DNA of 64,000 nt from Neoceratodus forsteri (Eukaryota > Chordata > Ceratodontiformes > Ceratodontidae), in contig JADMNL010000022.1 of NCBI GenBank assembly GCA_016271365.2, positions 224,602,501 through 224,666,500 of the forward strand. Direction: 5' to 3'. Shown one piece after another: positions 22,021 through 33,958 of this stretch. The notes below the pieces were generated by a model that was given only the letters and a program-made list of their open reading frames with translations, had not been told where the DNA came from and did not search any database. Position numbers and translations under genes: made by a program. Every line of letters starts with the position of its first letter. The stretch's first letter is position 1.

Positions 22021-22531
22021 CAGGGGGAAGGAAGCTTCTCCTAGTGGGGGACTCAGTAGTTCGGGGTATGGTGATAGGATCAGGCATCAGTAGGGAAAGG
22101 GAGGTTATATGTCTCCCAGGAGACACAGCTCTGAGGGAGGGGCAGCAGATCCACAGGATCACAAAGGCTGCTGCTGGGGGGGGCTGGGCATTGTTGTCCA
22201 TCTTGGGACAAAAGACCATACCAAAGAAAAAGCAGGTATAGGGAAGGTTCAGGAGAATTTTAGGAATTTGGGTGAGGGGGTAACAAACTGTTATGTTCTC
22301 AGAGGTGCTACCAGTCAGGGGAAGGAGGAGGGACAGAAACCAATGCATCAAAACCTTCAACAAGTGGTTGAAAGACTGTTGCAGGGAAAACAACTTTGGC
22401 TACATTGGGGACTTGGGCACAACTTGGGATGATGCATGCCTTTACAAAAAAGATGACCTGCATCCATCAAAGGAAGGTACATCTGTCCTCAATGAGAGAT
22501 TTGCATGCTTTCTGAGCAAGCATTTAAACTA
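22021..22531 (+). pseudogene. CR1 ORF1, GDSL/SGNH esterase-like domain
   Basis: CR1 ORF1 proteins carry an SGNH-hydrolase (esterase) domain and bind element RNA. Here LLVGDSVVRG near 22035-22065 supplies the nucleophile Ser block. HLGTKD near 22200 corresponds to the G-x-N-D block but has Lys for Asn. PVRGRRRDRN and FNKWLKD follow, and DDLHPSKEG near 22453 gives the Asp/His block. Two frameshifts (about 22170-22290) separate the parts. The loss of the Asn and the frameshifts argue against activity. The ORF ends about 230 bases before ORF2. Confidence 0.82.
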
Positions 22532-22760
22532 GCCACTGGGGGGGGCTGTTGGGAGTGGGGAGATTCAGGCAGCCCATTCCCACAGGTCATTGCACACATC
22601 ACGCAAGACCAGGATGTCAACCCAGGGTCAGATACACAGGTACCACAGGGCAGGATAGGCTGCACTCACTATATCATCATTAATAAAAGGACCTGGACCA
22701 CAAGCAACTAGTAAGGTAATAAAATGGAAGCACCACATAGAACAGTCCAGGAAAAGCAGG

Positions 22761-24890
22761 ATGAAGCAACAGACAAAACATGAGGAGGGAATAAAAAGAT
22801 GCCGCATTTCATGGAAGGTCATGCACAAAAATGCCCGCAGTCTGGAGAACAAGATCCCACACCTAGTGGCTGCAATGACAAAGGCTGATCTATACATAGT
22901 GGTTATAACTGAATCATGGTACACCAGCAACCACAACTGGGACATAAGTGTACTGGGTTATGCCCTGTTCAGAAAAGATAGGGAGAGTAAAGGGGGCGGG
23001 TTGCCCTCTACATCAAAGAGAGCATAAAGGCAACTGAAATTCAAAACAGGCTTGAGCAAACAGAGGATGTTTGGGTCACCCATGAGCCAGGCAATGGAAC
23101 ACCCATTCACACAAGAGTCCTTTACAGACCCCTGGCTCAGGCTGAGGAAATTGACAAGCAGCTGCTAGAAAACATGCATGAAATGGCAGTAAAGGGGGAG
23201 GTACTGTTAATGGGTGACTTTAACACTCCCTTTTGGGGATTGACCTTAGGCAACTGTTTTAGGAACCTACAAGGGATGGGGCAATCCTGGATCTGGTGCT
23301 GACCAGTGGGGACAGGGTAACAGATCTTAGGGTGGAAGGTCAGTTACGGTCCAGCGACCACAATATGGTGTGGTTCAAAGTGAACTCATGGATCCAGTCA
23401 TCCCATACGAAAGCAAGAGTTTTAGACCTTAGAAGGGCGGACATTACCAGTATGGGATTACAGCTAAAAGAAACCCTGGAAAAGGGGAGGATAGGCAGGG
23501 ATGTTGAGGACAAATGGGCACACATCAAGGAGGCTATAGTGGAGGTAACAAAACAATGCAATAGGTCAATGGACAAGAGTAAAACAAGAAGAAAACCACT
23601 TTGGTTCTAGGGAGGGGTGGCAGAAAAAGTAAGGGTCAAGAGGCTAGCCTTCAGGAAATATGAAGAGACACGAAGAAATGAGGACAAGAAAATATACCAG
23701 AAGTGTCTGAGAGAGGCAAGAAAGGCAGTGAGGAGTGCTAAAGTGCAAACGGAGGAGAGAATAGCTCAATCATTTAAAAAAGGAGATAAGACATTCATCA
23801 GGTACATTAGTGAGAGATGGAGGGCAAAGGGGGGAATAGCAAACTTAGAGGGACCAGGGGGGAGATAGTGAAGGGAGATTGGGGGAAAGCAGCGATCCTG
23901 TACAAATATTTATGGTCAGTCTTCACAATGGAAGAGGATGGGCAGGGCCCACAGCTGGACTTCAGGGGAGCTAAGGATAAGGAGGTAAACACCAGTCCAT
24001 TCATAGAGGAGAGAGTCCTAGAAGACCTGTTGAAGCTAAAGGTGGAAAAAGCCATTGGTCCAGATGGCATACATCACAGGGTCCTAAAGGAACTAAGAAC
24101 TGAACTGGCAGCCCCTTTGGCAGCCCTTTTCTGTGAGTCCTTAGAGACTGGAGTGGTGCCAGAGGACTGGAGAAGGGCAAACATTGTCCATCTTCACAAT
24201 AGCGGTAGTAAAATGTGTGGAACTACAAGCCAGTTGGTCTAACCTCTGTAGTCAGAAAGATAGTGGAGGCACTCCTTAAGAAAAGAATAGTGAAACACCT
24301 GGAAGTAAATGGACTGGTGGATCCCAGGCAACATGGTTCTCTGCAGGATGATCCTGTCAAACTAATCTGAAAGATTTCTTTGACTGGGTGACAAAGGCAG
24401 TGGACCAGAGTGGGGGGTAGATATTGCCTATCTTGATTTTAGAAAAGCATTTGATATGATCCCACATAGGAGACTGGTCAACAAGCTAAGCAGACTGGGG
24501 CTGGGACACAAGGTGGTGAACTGGATTGGAAACTGGATAAAGGACAGAAAACAGAGGGTAGTGGTGAGTGGAACCCAATAAGATGAAAAGGAGGTGACCA
24601 GTGGGGTACTTCAGGGGTCAGTTCTGGGGTCAGTTATCTTCAGTGTCTTCATCAGTGACATTTCAGATGGGCTGGAGGGAAAGGTTTGCTTGTTTGCAGA
24701 TGACAACATGATCTGGGTGGGATAAGAAAAGACCTGGAACTGCTGGAGAGATGGTCAAAGGCATGGCAGCTCATGTTTAATACAAAGAAGTATAAAATCA
24801 TGCATGTGGAGAGCAGGAGCCCTGTGGTGATCTACATGTTGGGGCTTCTGGCAGTAACTAATGAGGAGAGGGATTTGAGGTGTGGTTCTG
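22761..24890 (+). pseudogene. CR1 ORF2, endonuclease and reverse transcriptase
   Basis: Endonuclease blocks: MHKNARSLENKI, VVITESWYT and GGG near 23000, a frameshift, then LLMGDFNTPF (about 23210) and RSSDHNMVWF (about 23350). A lysine/arginine-rich connector runs to about 23870. RT blocks: KAIGPDGIHHRVLKEL, PEDWRRANIV, SVVRKIVEALLKK, DFRKAFDMIPH-like (about 24435), and an active-site region near 24700 where a small deletion gives LFADDNM before the frame is lost. Numerous stops from 24240 onward show decay. Confidence 0.85.
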
Positions 24891-25011
24891 ATTTTCTTCA
24901 GAAACAAGAGTTAATGCCATTGCAGTTCTGTCCTTCAAAGTATTAACCTAATTTGCAGTCCAAAAGTAACTTCAGAAGAAGAGAATTTTTATAAAATGGC
25001 ATCAGGACCAT

Positions 25012-25505
25012 AAACCAGCAGGGTGGGTGTGACAAAGCATCTGGGGGAAGTTATCATCCTGAGTTGAGGGGGAACAGAAACCGGCAGGGTGGGTGATGGA
25101 GCATCTGGAAGAGGTTGTCGTTCCGGGACATCAGCAGCAGAAACTGGCATTGTGGGTGACAGAGCATCTGATGGACACTGCCCTCCTGGGAAAAGATGAA
25201 TCAGAAACAGACAGAGTGGGTGACAGAGCATCTGAGAGATGTTGTCCTCTTGGCATGAGATGGAGCAGAAACAGACAGAGTAGGTGACAGAGCATCTGAG
25301 AGATGTTGTCCTCTTGGGGCGAGATGGAGCAGAAACAGACAGAGTGGGTGACAGAGAATTTGAGAGATGTTGTCCTCCTGGCGGGGGCAGAAACCAGCAG
25401 GTGTGCATGACAGAGCATATAAGGGAGGCTGTCCTCCAGGAGCATCAGCAACAGAAACTGGCAGGGTAAGTGACAGAACATCTGAGAAATGCTGTTCTCC
25501 TGTGA
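25012..25505. repeat. minisatellite, ~65-bp unit, about 7 copies
   Basis: Tandem copies of a unit containing GTGACAGAGCATCTGAGAG and CAGAAACAGACAGAG. Adjacent middle copies (25218, 25283, 25348) are nearly identical and exactly about 65 bp apart; outer copies are more diverged. Open frames on both strands reflect the unit length and lack of stops, not coding. It directly precedes the 3' end of an L2 copy. Confidence 0.92.
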
Positions 25506-25511
25506 TAATGA

Positions 25512-26250
25512 GTAAGGAAGGCAAGGCAATTGTATTTATATAGGACCCTTTCTATAAAGCTCAGGGTGCTTCAGAATGAATACAATAAGAACTTTATAGC
25601 AATTAGTACAATGGTGGACAAACAAGCAGTTTAAAACATAAATTCCAGCAATAATTGAAACAATCAGGGAAAAACTTCACCAAGGAGATACGTTTTTAAA
25701 TTAGTCTTTAAGGCCCCTACCGTGAGGGCTGTTCTGATACATTGTGCAAAGCACTCCACAGAGTACGTGCCACAACACAAAATGCCGTCCCAAGATTGTC
25801 ACAGCCTAGATACATGAGCAGATAGCAGGATACCTTCAGAAGAGCAGAGAGGAGGAGGGAGTTGGTGATAGGGAACTAGAAGATCTTTTAAGTTGTCTGT
25901 TCTCAAACGTGTAGGGCCTCAAATGTTGTCAAGCTTATCATGAAGGCTATGAACCACCACCTAGGTAGCCAGTGCAGTGCATGCAGAAGCAGCGTGATGT
26001 GATCCCTCTGAAAGAATCCCACAGTCAGCCATGCGGCAGCATCCTGGACTAGCTCCAGGTGTCACAACCAACCTCAAGATAGCCCAGATAAAGCATTGTG
26101 GTCGTCAAACCTGGAGCTGACAAAGACATGAACTATCATCACCTGGTCAGCAAGAGCTAGATGTGGTTTACTCCTGGTGATGTTACAGAGATGGCAAAAA
26201 GCCAACATGGACCACAGCCAATATCTGTTGATTGAGTGTTACCTTGCAGT
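25512..26250 (-). mobile_element. L2-type LINE 3' end, minus strand
   Basis: The minus-strand tail with TATAGAAAGGGTCCTATATAA and the upstream region match the layout of the L2 3' UTR in the copy at 7037-9880. The last RT codons (equivalent to a CHDYHNALY-type end) lie near 26090-26150. No continuous frame is left. It is heavily 5'-truncated. Confidence 0.65.
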
Positions 26251-27320
26251 CCAGGATGACTCCAAGAAGTGCACTAGGACTGTGTGGAATTTTCAGATTC
26301 CTCTTCTTCAGAATTCTGTCACATTTTGTAAATTCTGCCTATTTCCATGGCCTTCCACTGGAAGTGGAATTCTAAAAAATTTTAAGTGGAATTTCAGATG
26401 CAGAATCATTATTACACATTTCATGCAAACAGAGGATTCATTCCCCACAAATCACAGAATATTATACTGCAGATTACATGACATTCCATGGTTTACAGAG
26501 AGACGTTTTGTGAAATTCTGCTTTGTTAAAAAAAAACTTCTGAAAAGTGTTTTGGGAGCAGTATTATCCTTTCAGTATGAATTTGACTGGTGTAATTCCA
26601 CCTTTTGATTAGCTCTTATGTGCAATATTTGAATAGTGGCACCTGGAGGTTAGGTGGGGCAAATGCTGGTGTGGGCGATCGCTCACCAGTGAGCCTTGCC
26701 CCCAGGGAGCCAGCATGGTGCATGCTCCAAGCAGGGAGGTGGTGACTGGTGGGGAGAACATGAAAAAATACCTGGTCATGGCTACCCTGTGTGCTTCCCC
26801 CATGCTACCAATCCATCATTGACAGAGTGATGTATAACTACATTTTTCTTATCATATTTTCATTTAAAAAGCACATGTTGCACAAGCAGTCCTTCCCTCT
26901 CATCAGAAATGGATCATTCCACTTTAATGCCCCCCCCCCACCCACTGAAGACTGTACACAGGTTAAGAGAGCCAGTGGTTTGGATCGTTGATTAACATGG
27001 ATCACATAAGTGGTTTATAGTCAGTTTTAAAAATACATAGCCACACTGTCACTTATCTCACGACCTGTGTACCATTATATCACTTAAATAAAATTAAGTA
27101 GGTCCCATTATCATCTGATATGCTGTGCTGCAAGTGATCTCCATTAACTAAGTCATGAAAGATCCACTCAGATTATTATAGGCAGATTTGAGTTCATACT
27201 AAGGTTCATACTAAGGTACTTAGGAGCCTAGAAGGCTGCAAGCTCATATGGCACTCCTACCCATTCATCCATAATACTGCAGTGCATTTCCATGCAATAT
27301 ATATTCATCCAGCTGATTTT
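26251..27320. other. non-coding spacer with GGAATTC-rich patch
   Basis: 26280-26600 is rich in GGAATTC/GAATTCC-like words (possible diverged repeat, compare 54455-54650). A 143-codon open frame (26177-26608) has no recognisable domain and starts inside L2 tail DNA. The remainder is ordinary spacer, with a C run at 26931-26940. Confidence 0.4.
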
Positions 27321-29690
27321 TAAATTTTCATTTATTTTTACTTATAATGATTTCCATGGGTAACCCATTCCAGGGGGACACCACCCTCTGTGTAAAAAAG
27401 GCCTTTCTCCTGTTTGTGTTAAAGTGTTTGGGTTGCAGTTGCAGTGGGTGCCCCCTGGTACATACTGAATTATTTTTAAAATCTAACTCTAACTCATTTA
27501 ATAAGTAGGTGTCCTGCATGATGTCATAACACATCAAGAGGTCTCCCCGGATTCTTCTTGTCTCCAAGGACATAAGGTTTAGATCATGAAGCATCTCTCC
27601 ATATGACCTATCCCTTATATCATAAATCATCTTAGTTGCATGTCTCTGTACCCTCTCCAAACCATCCACTCCACCCCTTGTTATTGAGCCCCACACTGGA
27701 CTACCATAGTCAAACAGGAGTCTCACATAGCTCTATACAATGGCAAGATCACCTCCCTACTTCTGCTTTTAAAGTTTCTTCTTATTACCCACAGCATGTT
27801 GTTTGCTTTATTGATTTGTTTGGTGCAGTGTGTCTTATATGTTAGTTTATCATCAATGATTACTCCTGAATCCCTCTCCTCAGTTGAGTGTCTCAGGATT
27901 TGACCATTTAGGGAGTAGTCTTCCATTTTGTTCTGTTTACCCAAGTGTATTACACAACATTTATCCATGTTAAAACACACGCCCCATTTGGGTAGCCCAA
28001 TTATACATTTTGTCCAAATCTCTCTGTATAGAGGCAACACCCACTTTGTCTGATGCAGAACCTGCAAGTTTGGTATCATCTGCATATTTACTAAGCCAGT
28101 TTGTTGTATCCTTCCTCATTTCAGCCAGGAACACCCTAAACAGCAGCAGTCCCAGGACCGACCCCTGCGACACCCTGCTTGTCATGGGCACTGAGGAAGA
28201 ATAAAAAACATTTACAGTATGTGTGCTCTCTGAGTTTTCCCTGTCAACCATGCATCTATCCAGCTGACTATCCCATAGTGTAGCCCTATGTTTTTAGGCT
28301 ATTGACTATCTCACAGTGGGGGACTTTGTCAAATACCTTCGCAAAATCCAGATAAACACAATCCACCGGTCTCCCCCCATCCAGTGCTGGTGATATCCCC
28401 TCATAAAAACACAGCAGGTTTGTGACACATGACCTCCCAGCCACAAAACTGTGCTGCTCCAAGTCATTTGGTCCACTGTCTTGCAGGTGAGTATTGATTT
28501 TGTCTTTTAACAGGGATTCCAACAACTTCTCTGACACCAACTTCAAGCTAATTGGTCTGTAATTTTTATAGTCTGCCCTATCCCACTTCATATGAATTGG
28601 CACCACATCCACCGCTAGCCAATCCTCTGGTACCTCGCCTTGTTGTAGGGATTTTAAAACTATACATTTCAGGGGGTTGGCTACTTCAGGGGCTAGTAGC
28701 TTCAACATAGCATTTGATATTTTATCCTGCCCAGCAGAATATGTATTTTTAATGCCTTTATCATTAATGATGCTTTCTGTTATTTGAAAAGGGGGCAGTA
28801 TGGGGTAATTCACTCTTACTTGATTACTTTTTACCATTTTCTGTGAGAACACCATTCCAAAGTAAGAATTTAATGTACAGCATTTGCCATTTTTTTATCA
28901 TTTATCATTTCACTGTCAACAGGTATTGTATATAGGCCATAATTTGTCTCTCTGAGGGAATTTACATAACCATAAAACTACTACATGTTGTCTTTCCTTG
29001 CCCCTCTAGCCATATTTTTTTTTCCATGTTTTTCCAATGTTATTTCACATTTTGTTTATGGATTTATCTTTAGTTCACTACATATAAGTCCCTTATCTGC
29101 TGTATTTAAGAGGTAAATTTCTTTACAACCCTGAGTGAGTGGGATGTGTCTATTTATTGAAAAGTATACATAGTTGTGGTCACTGTTTCTTAAAGGAGAA
29201 CCCACCCTACAGTCCATAACTCTGATTTCCTTTGTTGCCATGACCAGATCCAGAATATTTTCACACGTTGTAGGATCTTTTACATATTGAGTAATGCCTG
29301 TTTGGTTTACCGTTTCCAGCAGTAGTTTATTCTCCTCTATGCTTCCCTCCTTTCTTTCCCAGTTTATATCTCTGAGGTTGAAGTCACCCATTAGTACCAC
29401 CTCTCCCATAGTACAGGCTCTTTCTATCTCTTTGTACATGGTAATAGTATCTCCGTGGCTTAACCTGGAGGTCCTATAACCCACTCCGGTGATTATACAG
29501 GAGTTAGTCTCTATTTCTAGCCTTATCCATATGGTTTCTACTTGCATTGCTTCCTGCTTAATTTTGCTTGAGATATTTATTGACTTTATTGAGTCTGATA
29601 TATATGCTGCTACCCCCTTTTCTTCCATGATTGTTCATGGACTTGTTTTCCAGTTGTACTTGAGCATAATGCATAACAGTGCTACTTGCC
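27321..29690 (-). mobile_element. CR1-like LINE, minus strand
   Basis: Read on the minus strand: an endonuclease (29628 down to 29056) with GVAAYI, LLMGDFNLRDINW and RNSDHNYVYF; then a reverse transcriptase with SAGQDKISNAML, PEDWLAVDVVPI, NYRPISL, GRSCVTNLL and LDFAKVFDKVPH (28855-28286), QGSVLGLLLF and an intact YADDTKLAG (about 28090). The thumb region, GLERVQRHATKMIYDI then FFTQRVVSPWNGLP, ends near 27330. Frames change several times and the first endonuclease blocks are missing. It is a different subfamily from the other CR1 copies here, since the 3' end lacks the CATAGAA tail. Confidence 0.87.
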
Positions 29691-31010
29691 TGACAAAGTA
29701 CCAAATGTGTATCTCTAAGTGAAAACTCTGTTATGGGTCACTGATTTCATAACTGCCTTCCAGTTAACAAATTGAATAACTCCATATGACTTTTCACTGA
29801 TTAATTATTGCTTCAATTTATGTTTTAAGCTGCTTGTTGTACACTGTTATATTAATTGTTATGAAGTTTTTACCGTATTTAATCTGAAGAACCCCTGAGC
29901 CTTCAAGAAAGGGCCAAGAGATCTTCTGAACATACATTAAAAAGCCAATGGCTTGAACTATTTTTTCATGTTGTTTAGGATTGGAGCACCAAGATGTGGC
30001 ATGCTGACAACATGAGATTATTCCATACTCAAAGATTCAATGAGAACATCATGTCAAACATTTACCTGCCAGTTCTAACTTGGCCAGTGGGCTATGTATG
30101 TGCCAACCAGAAGTGACATACTGGGGTGGGGCACAGCATGTTAGAATCCAATTCAAGATATGCAGTAGCTCGTAGTCACTGCATTACTGCTCTGGCCATG
30201 TTCGCAGCCAGGGTACAAGACATAACCCCGCCCCCACATCTGAAGATAGTGTCTAGATAAAAAACAAACAAATCTAAAGGTACACAGGCTGTGAACTGTT
30301 TTCAGTCCCTCCCCAACCCGTTGCCCCTGTTGTGAGTGCTTGCTGCTTAACATTTGGCCACCACTCTGACATCTTGACATGATGCCAGCAAGTGCAACAC
30401 ATTATAATGTCAGAGCCCAAGTCCCAAATGAATGCAGCATGTATCCTAGTATGGATCGTTTGGGGTGCTATTCTTGTTTCCCTCCATATAGCCTTGTGGG
30501 TGAGTGACTTTTTGCTAGATTGTGGGGGGCTCTAACTATGTTGAGGCCAGAATGATACTCAGCCCCATAAAAAAAACCTGCACCCCAGCATTATTAAAAA
30601 GAATCCACATGCCAGCCATCACCACAACAGACTCTGCAGTGTGCACAGCCTGTGGAAGGCACCCCCACCCCTTCACGATGACCAGCACAGTCCCTCTGCT
30701 CACCTCTGCATCCATCTCCCATGTGAATATCAGAGTGTGATCACAATCTGCAGAACAGCCCATTTGGCTGTTAGTCCAGAAGTCCTAGTGAGCAGCAGCT
30801 GGCCATTGAAGATGTGATCAGTGCAGGGACTAGATGACAAGACTGTACCAACTTGTGTAAAACAACAGCCATGGCATTTACCCCAGGCATAATGAAAAAC
30901 TGCAGTTCCAAGTCCATCTGGGTTCAATTCCAGCCAGGTTCCATTTATTTTTGCCAGCAAGCTGTAAAAACAACTGACCCTCCTGGGTCGGGGGAAACAA
31001 CAAAAGTGCT
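29691..31010. other. non-coding spacer
   Basis: No protein similarity found on either strand. The short open frames (for example 30522-30740 and 30730-30960) show no domain and no conserved context. No repeat family was recognised. Confidence 0.45.
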
Positions 31011-31790
31011 CTAACTGTGATGATAAAAGAAGATGGAAAAATAACTACAACACTTTACAGAAAGCCTACGGACAGGAATACTGTCTTACTAGCACGCAGT
31101 TGTCACCCTCACCACACCATTGAAAACATCCCAAAAAAGCCAGTTCTTCTGCATCAAGCAGAATTGTAGTGAGCAGGATAAGTTACAAGAGGAAACATTA
31201 GCTCTTGAAACCAGATTTAAGAAAAGCGGCTATGCGGATACTGTCAGCAAGAAAGCTGTTAAGGCAATGGAAGAAATAGAGAAACACTGTTAAAAAGAAA
31301 GACACCAGTAAATGTGACAAATGGTAGTCAGGATCACATTAATTTTGCAACTGCTTTTAGCATTAGATCCTGGAGAGTGAGGGATCTTATTTATAAAAAT
31401 TTATTTGTGCTATGTGCTGACTACAGACTTAAAGAAACAGCCAAGACCCCAAAAAGAATGTCCTATTGTAGGGCTAAAAATATAAGGGACATCCTGGCAC
31501 ATTCTGCATATCAGGTAACAAATGATGATTGCAGAAATTTGATGCCACCCTACCAAATGGGTGTAAGAAGTGTAGGCATTGCAAATATTTCTCTGTAATA
31601 AAGGAATGTTCTATGTTTAAAAGTCCAGATGATGATGGAATGTTCAATATAAATGAGTTCATTAACTGCGATACAGCCTATGTTGTTTATTTATCTCTTT
31701 GCACATGCGAGTCGTTTTATGTTGGGAAGACCAAATGAAAGATGAAGGAGAGAGTGGGGGACCATATGAGGACTATCATATATGGTAACT
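31011..31790 (+). mobile_element. Penelope-like element fragment with GIY-YIG remnant
   Basis: Penelope elements combine a reverse transcriptase with a C-terminal GIY-YIG nuclease. The sequence gives YRKPTDRNTV near 31055 and SCHPHHTIENIP near 31100, the region after the RT core. CIKRNCS and ALETRFKKSGY come next, then YCRAKNIRDILA near 31470. A Cys-rich linker (CKKCRHCKYF) leads to VVYLSLCTCESFYVGKTK near 31680-31735, the degenerate GIY...YIG block. A TGA follows at once, and the pieces lie in several frames. The RT core is missing, and a CR1 begins directly after its right end. Confidence 0.82.
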
Positions 31791-32525
31791 TACATAGAAA
31801 CATAGAAACATAGAATTTGACGACAGATAAGGACCGCTTGACCCACCCAGTCTGCCCATTTCCCTACCTAATGGATAAGCTGCAGATCCTAGTTAACCAA
31901 CAGTCTACTTCTTCCAACCCCCAGAATTGCCTTATGACTGTCCCGTACATTCTTGAATTCCCCCACTGTTTTTGACTCGACAACCTTCTCAGGAAGACTG
32001 TTCCATGCATCCACAACCCTCTCTGTGAAAAAATACTTCCGTACATTACCTCTGAGCTGTCCCAGCTCTATCTTCAAATTGTGCCCCTTTGTTCTCGCAC
32101 ACCTCTTTTTCTGAAAGATGCTACCCTCTTGGACTTTGTTGATTCCCTTGAGGTACTTGAAAGTTTCTATCATGTCCCCCCTCTCCCTCCTTTCCTTGAG
32201 GCTCTTCATATTAAGCTCCTTAAGTCTCTCTTCTTATGTCTTCCAGTGCAGATCCTGCACCATTTTAGTTGTCCTCCTCTGGACTACCTCCATCCTGTTT
32301 ATATCTTTGCAGAGACTGGGTCTCCTGAACTGCATGCAGTACTCCAGATGGGGTCTCACCAGGTGTCTGTACAGAGGGATAACAACTTCCTGTTTTCTAC
32401 TGGTGATGCCTCTCCCTATGCATCCCAGTATCTATCAGCCCTCCTTACTGCCCTCTCACATTGCATGTCCACCTTTAGGTCATCTGGTATGACTAGCCCC
32501 AGGTCCCTTTCCATTTTTGTTGTTG

Positions 32526-33275
32526 TTAGTATCTCACCCCCATTGTGTACTCTTCCCCTGGGTTTGCATTTGCCAGGTGCATTACTTTGAACTTCTTAGC
32601 ATTGAATCTAAGCTGCCATACATTTGACCATTCCTCCAACCTTACCAAGTCCCTTCTCATCCTTTCCACCGCACCTTGTGTATAAACTCTGTTGCAGATC
32701 TTTGTGTCATCTGCAAAGAGACATACTTGTCCTTCCAGTCCCTCTGCAATGTCACTTATAAAGACATTGAAGAGGACCGGTTCTAGTACTGAACCCTGTG
32801 GTACCCCACTAGTAACCCCCCTTTCTTCAGAGTGGACTCTGTTTACTATTACCCTCTGTGTCCTGTTCTCCAGCCATTTCTTTACCCAGGCTACCATCTT
32901 GGGACCTACTCCCAGGCTGGCTAACTTGTATATTAATCTCTTGTGTGGGACTATGTCAAGTGCCTTGCTAAAGTCTAGGTAGACCATGTCCACAGCCCCT
33001 CCCTGATCTACTACTTTGGTCACCCAGTCAAAGAAATCTATTAGAGTTATCTGACATGACCTTCCCGCTGTGAATGCATGCTGCCTTGGGTCCTGTGCCT
33101 CCTCCCATGATTTGTGAAAGAGGGTAGTCAGTGGTATCACTAGTTCTAACCTTAGTTCTTTTAGAATTCCGGGATGAATCCCATCAGGCCCCATTGCTTT
33201 GTCCACCTTCAGTTTTAAGAGTTCTTTCAGAGCCCTTTCTTCTGTAAATGGGCTGGTATCAGCTCCTGTATCCAA
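32526..33275 (-). pseudogene. CR1 reverse transcriptase with internal deletion
   Basis: An open 249-codon stretch with KAMGPDGIHPGILKEL, PRQHAFTAGRSCQI, VYLDFSKALDIVPH, GVPQGSVLEPVLF and the intact active site LFADDTKI. Between LFHKSWEEA and QDPRQHAF the usual PEDW and NYRPISL blocks (about 40 residues) are absent, so an in-frame deletion has removed part of the fingers. The C-terminal thumb lies in another frame. Not functional. Confidence 0.85.
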
Positions 33276-33958
33276 AGTGTTTCTATTGTTTGGTTTAAGT
33301 ACCTCCCCCTCTTCATTTGTAAATACTAAGCAAAAATATTTGTTTAGTATCTCTGCCTTTCACAGTCAGTCACCTCTGCCCCCTCATTAAGCCTCACTAT
33401 CCCTCTCTTGGTCTTCCTTCACTCCCTGATGTACCTATAAAAGGTTTTACTCCCCTTCTTAACTGAGTTGGCTATCATTTCCTTGGTTTGGGCCTTTGCT
33501 GTTCTGACTACCTTCCCAGCTTCCTTTTGCTTTAACTGATACAATTCTCTGTCCTGCTCCTTCTGTGATTCCTTATACTTACTGAATGCTTTTTTTTTCC
33601 TCTTGAACCTTCTCTGACACCTCCTTTGAGAACCATAGTAGTTTCTTACATCGTTTTGTTTTGTTTATTTGTTTCACACAAAGGCTTGTCGCCTCTGTGA
33701 TGGCAGTCTTGATTATTCCCCATTGTTCTTCCACCCCCTCCTTCCTGCCCATTTGCTAGTGCATTCCTTAGGTATGCACTCATTTTGGCAGTCAACCATC
33801 CTAAAGTCCAGTACTTTTGTCTTTGTATGGCTTGACTCTACTGCTGTGTTTATCATGAATCATACTGTTCGATGGTCACTAGTTCCGAGATAGCTACCCA
33901 CTTCTACATCTATGATCCTTTCTCCATCTCCATTTGAGAGTACCAGGTCTAAGATTGC

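Larger units (their letters stand above)
21912..24890 (+). mobile_element. CR1 LINE with ORF1 and ORF2, plus strand
   Basis: A longer copy of a CR1-type element, starting at or near its own 5' region directly behind the 3' end of another CR1 copy. It keeps the esterase-type ORF1, an endonuclease and a reverse transcriptase, but the RT is broken and the copy ends near 24890 without the usual 3' tail. The 3' UTR seen in the neighbouring copy is absent, so it is probably 3'-truncated. Confidence 0.85.

Noticed and set aside
25012..25505. CRISPR array
   Set aside because: The repeats are contiguous 65-bp units with no unique spacers, in a vertebrate genome; it is a minisatellite.
26177..26608. 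143-codon plus-strand frame as a gene
   Set aside because: It starts inside L2 3' DNA, has no recognisable domain, and the region is AT-rich repeat-like sequence.
32081..32590. 169-codon plus-strand frame
   Set aside because: Antisense to the thumb region and 3' part of the minus-strand CR1.
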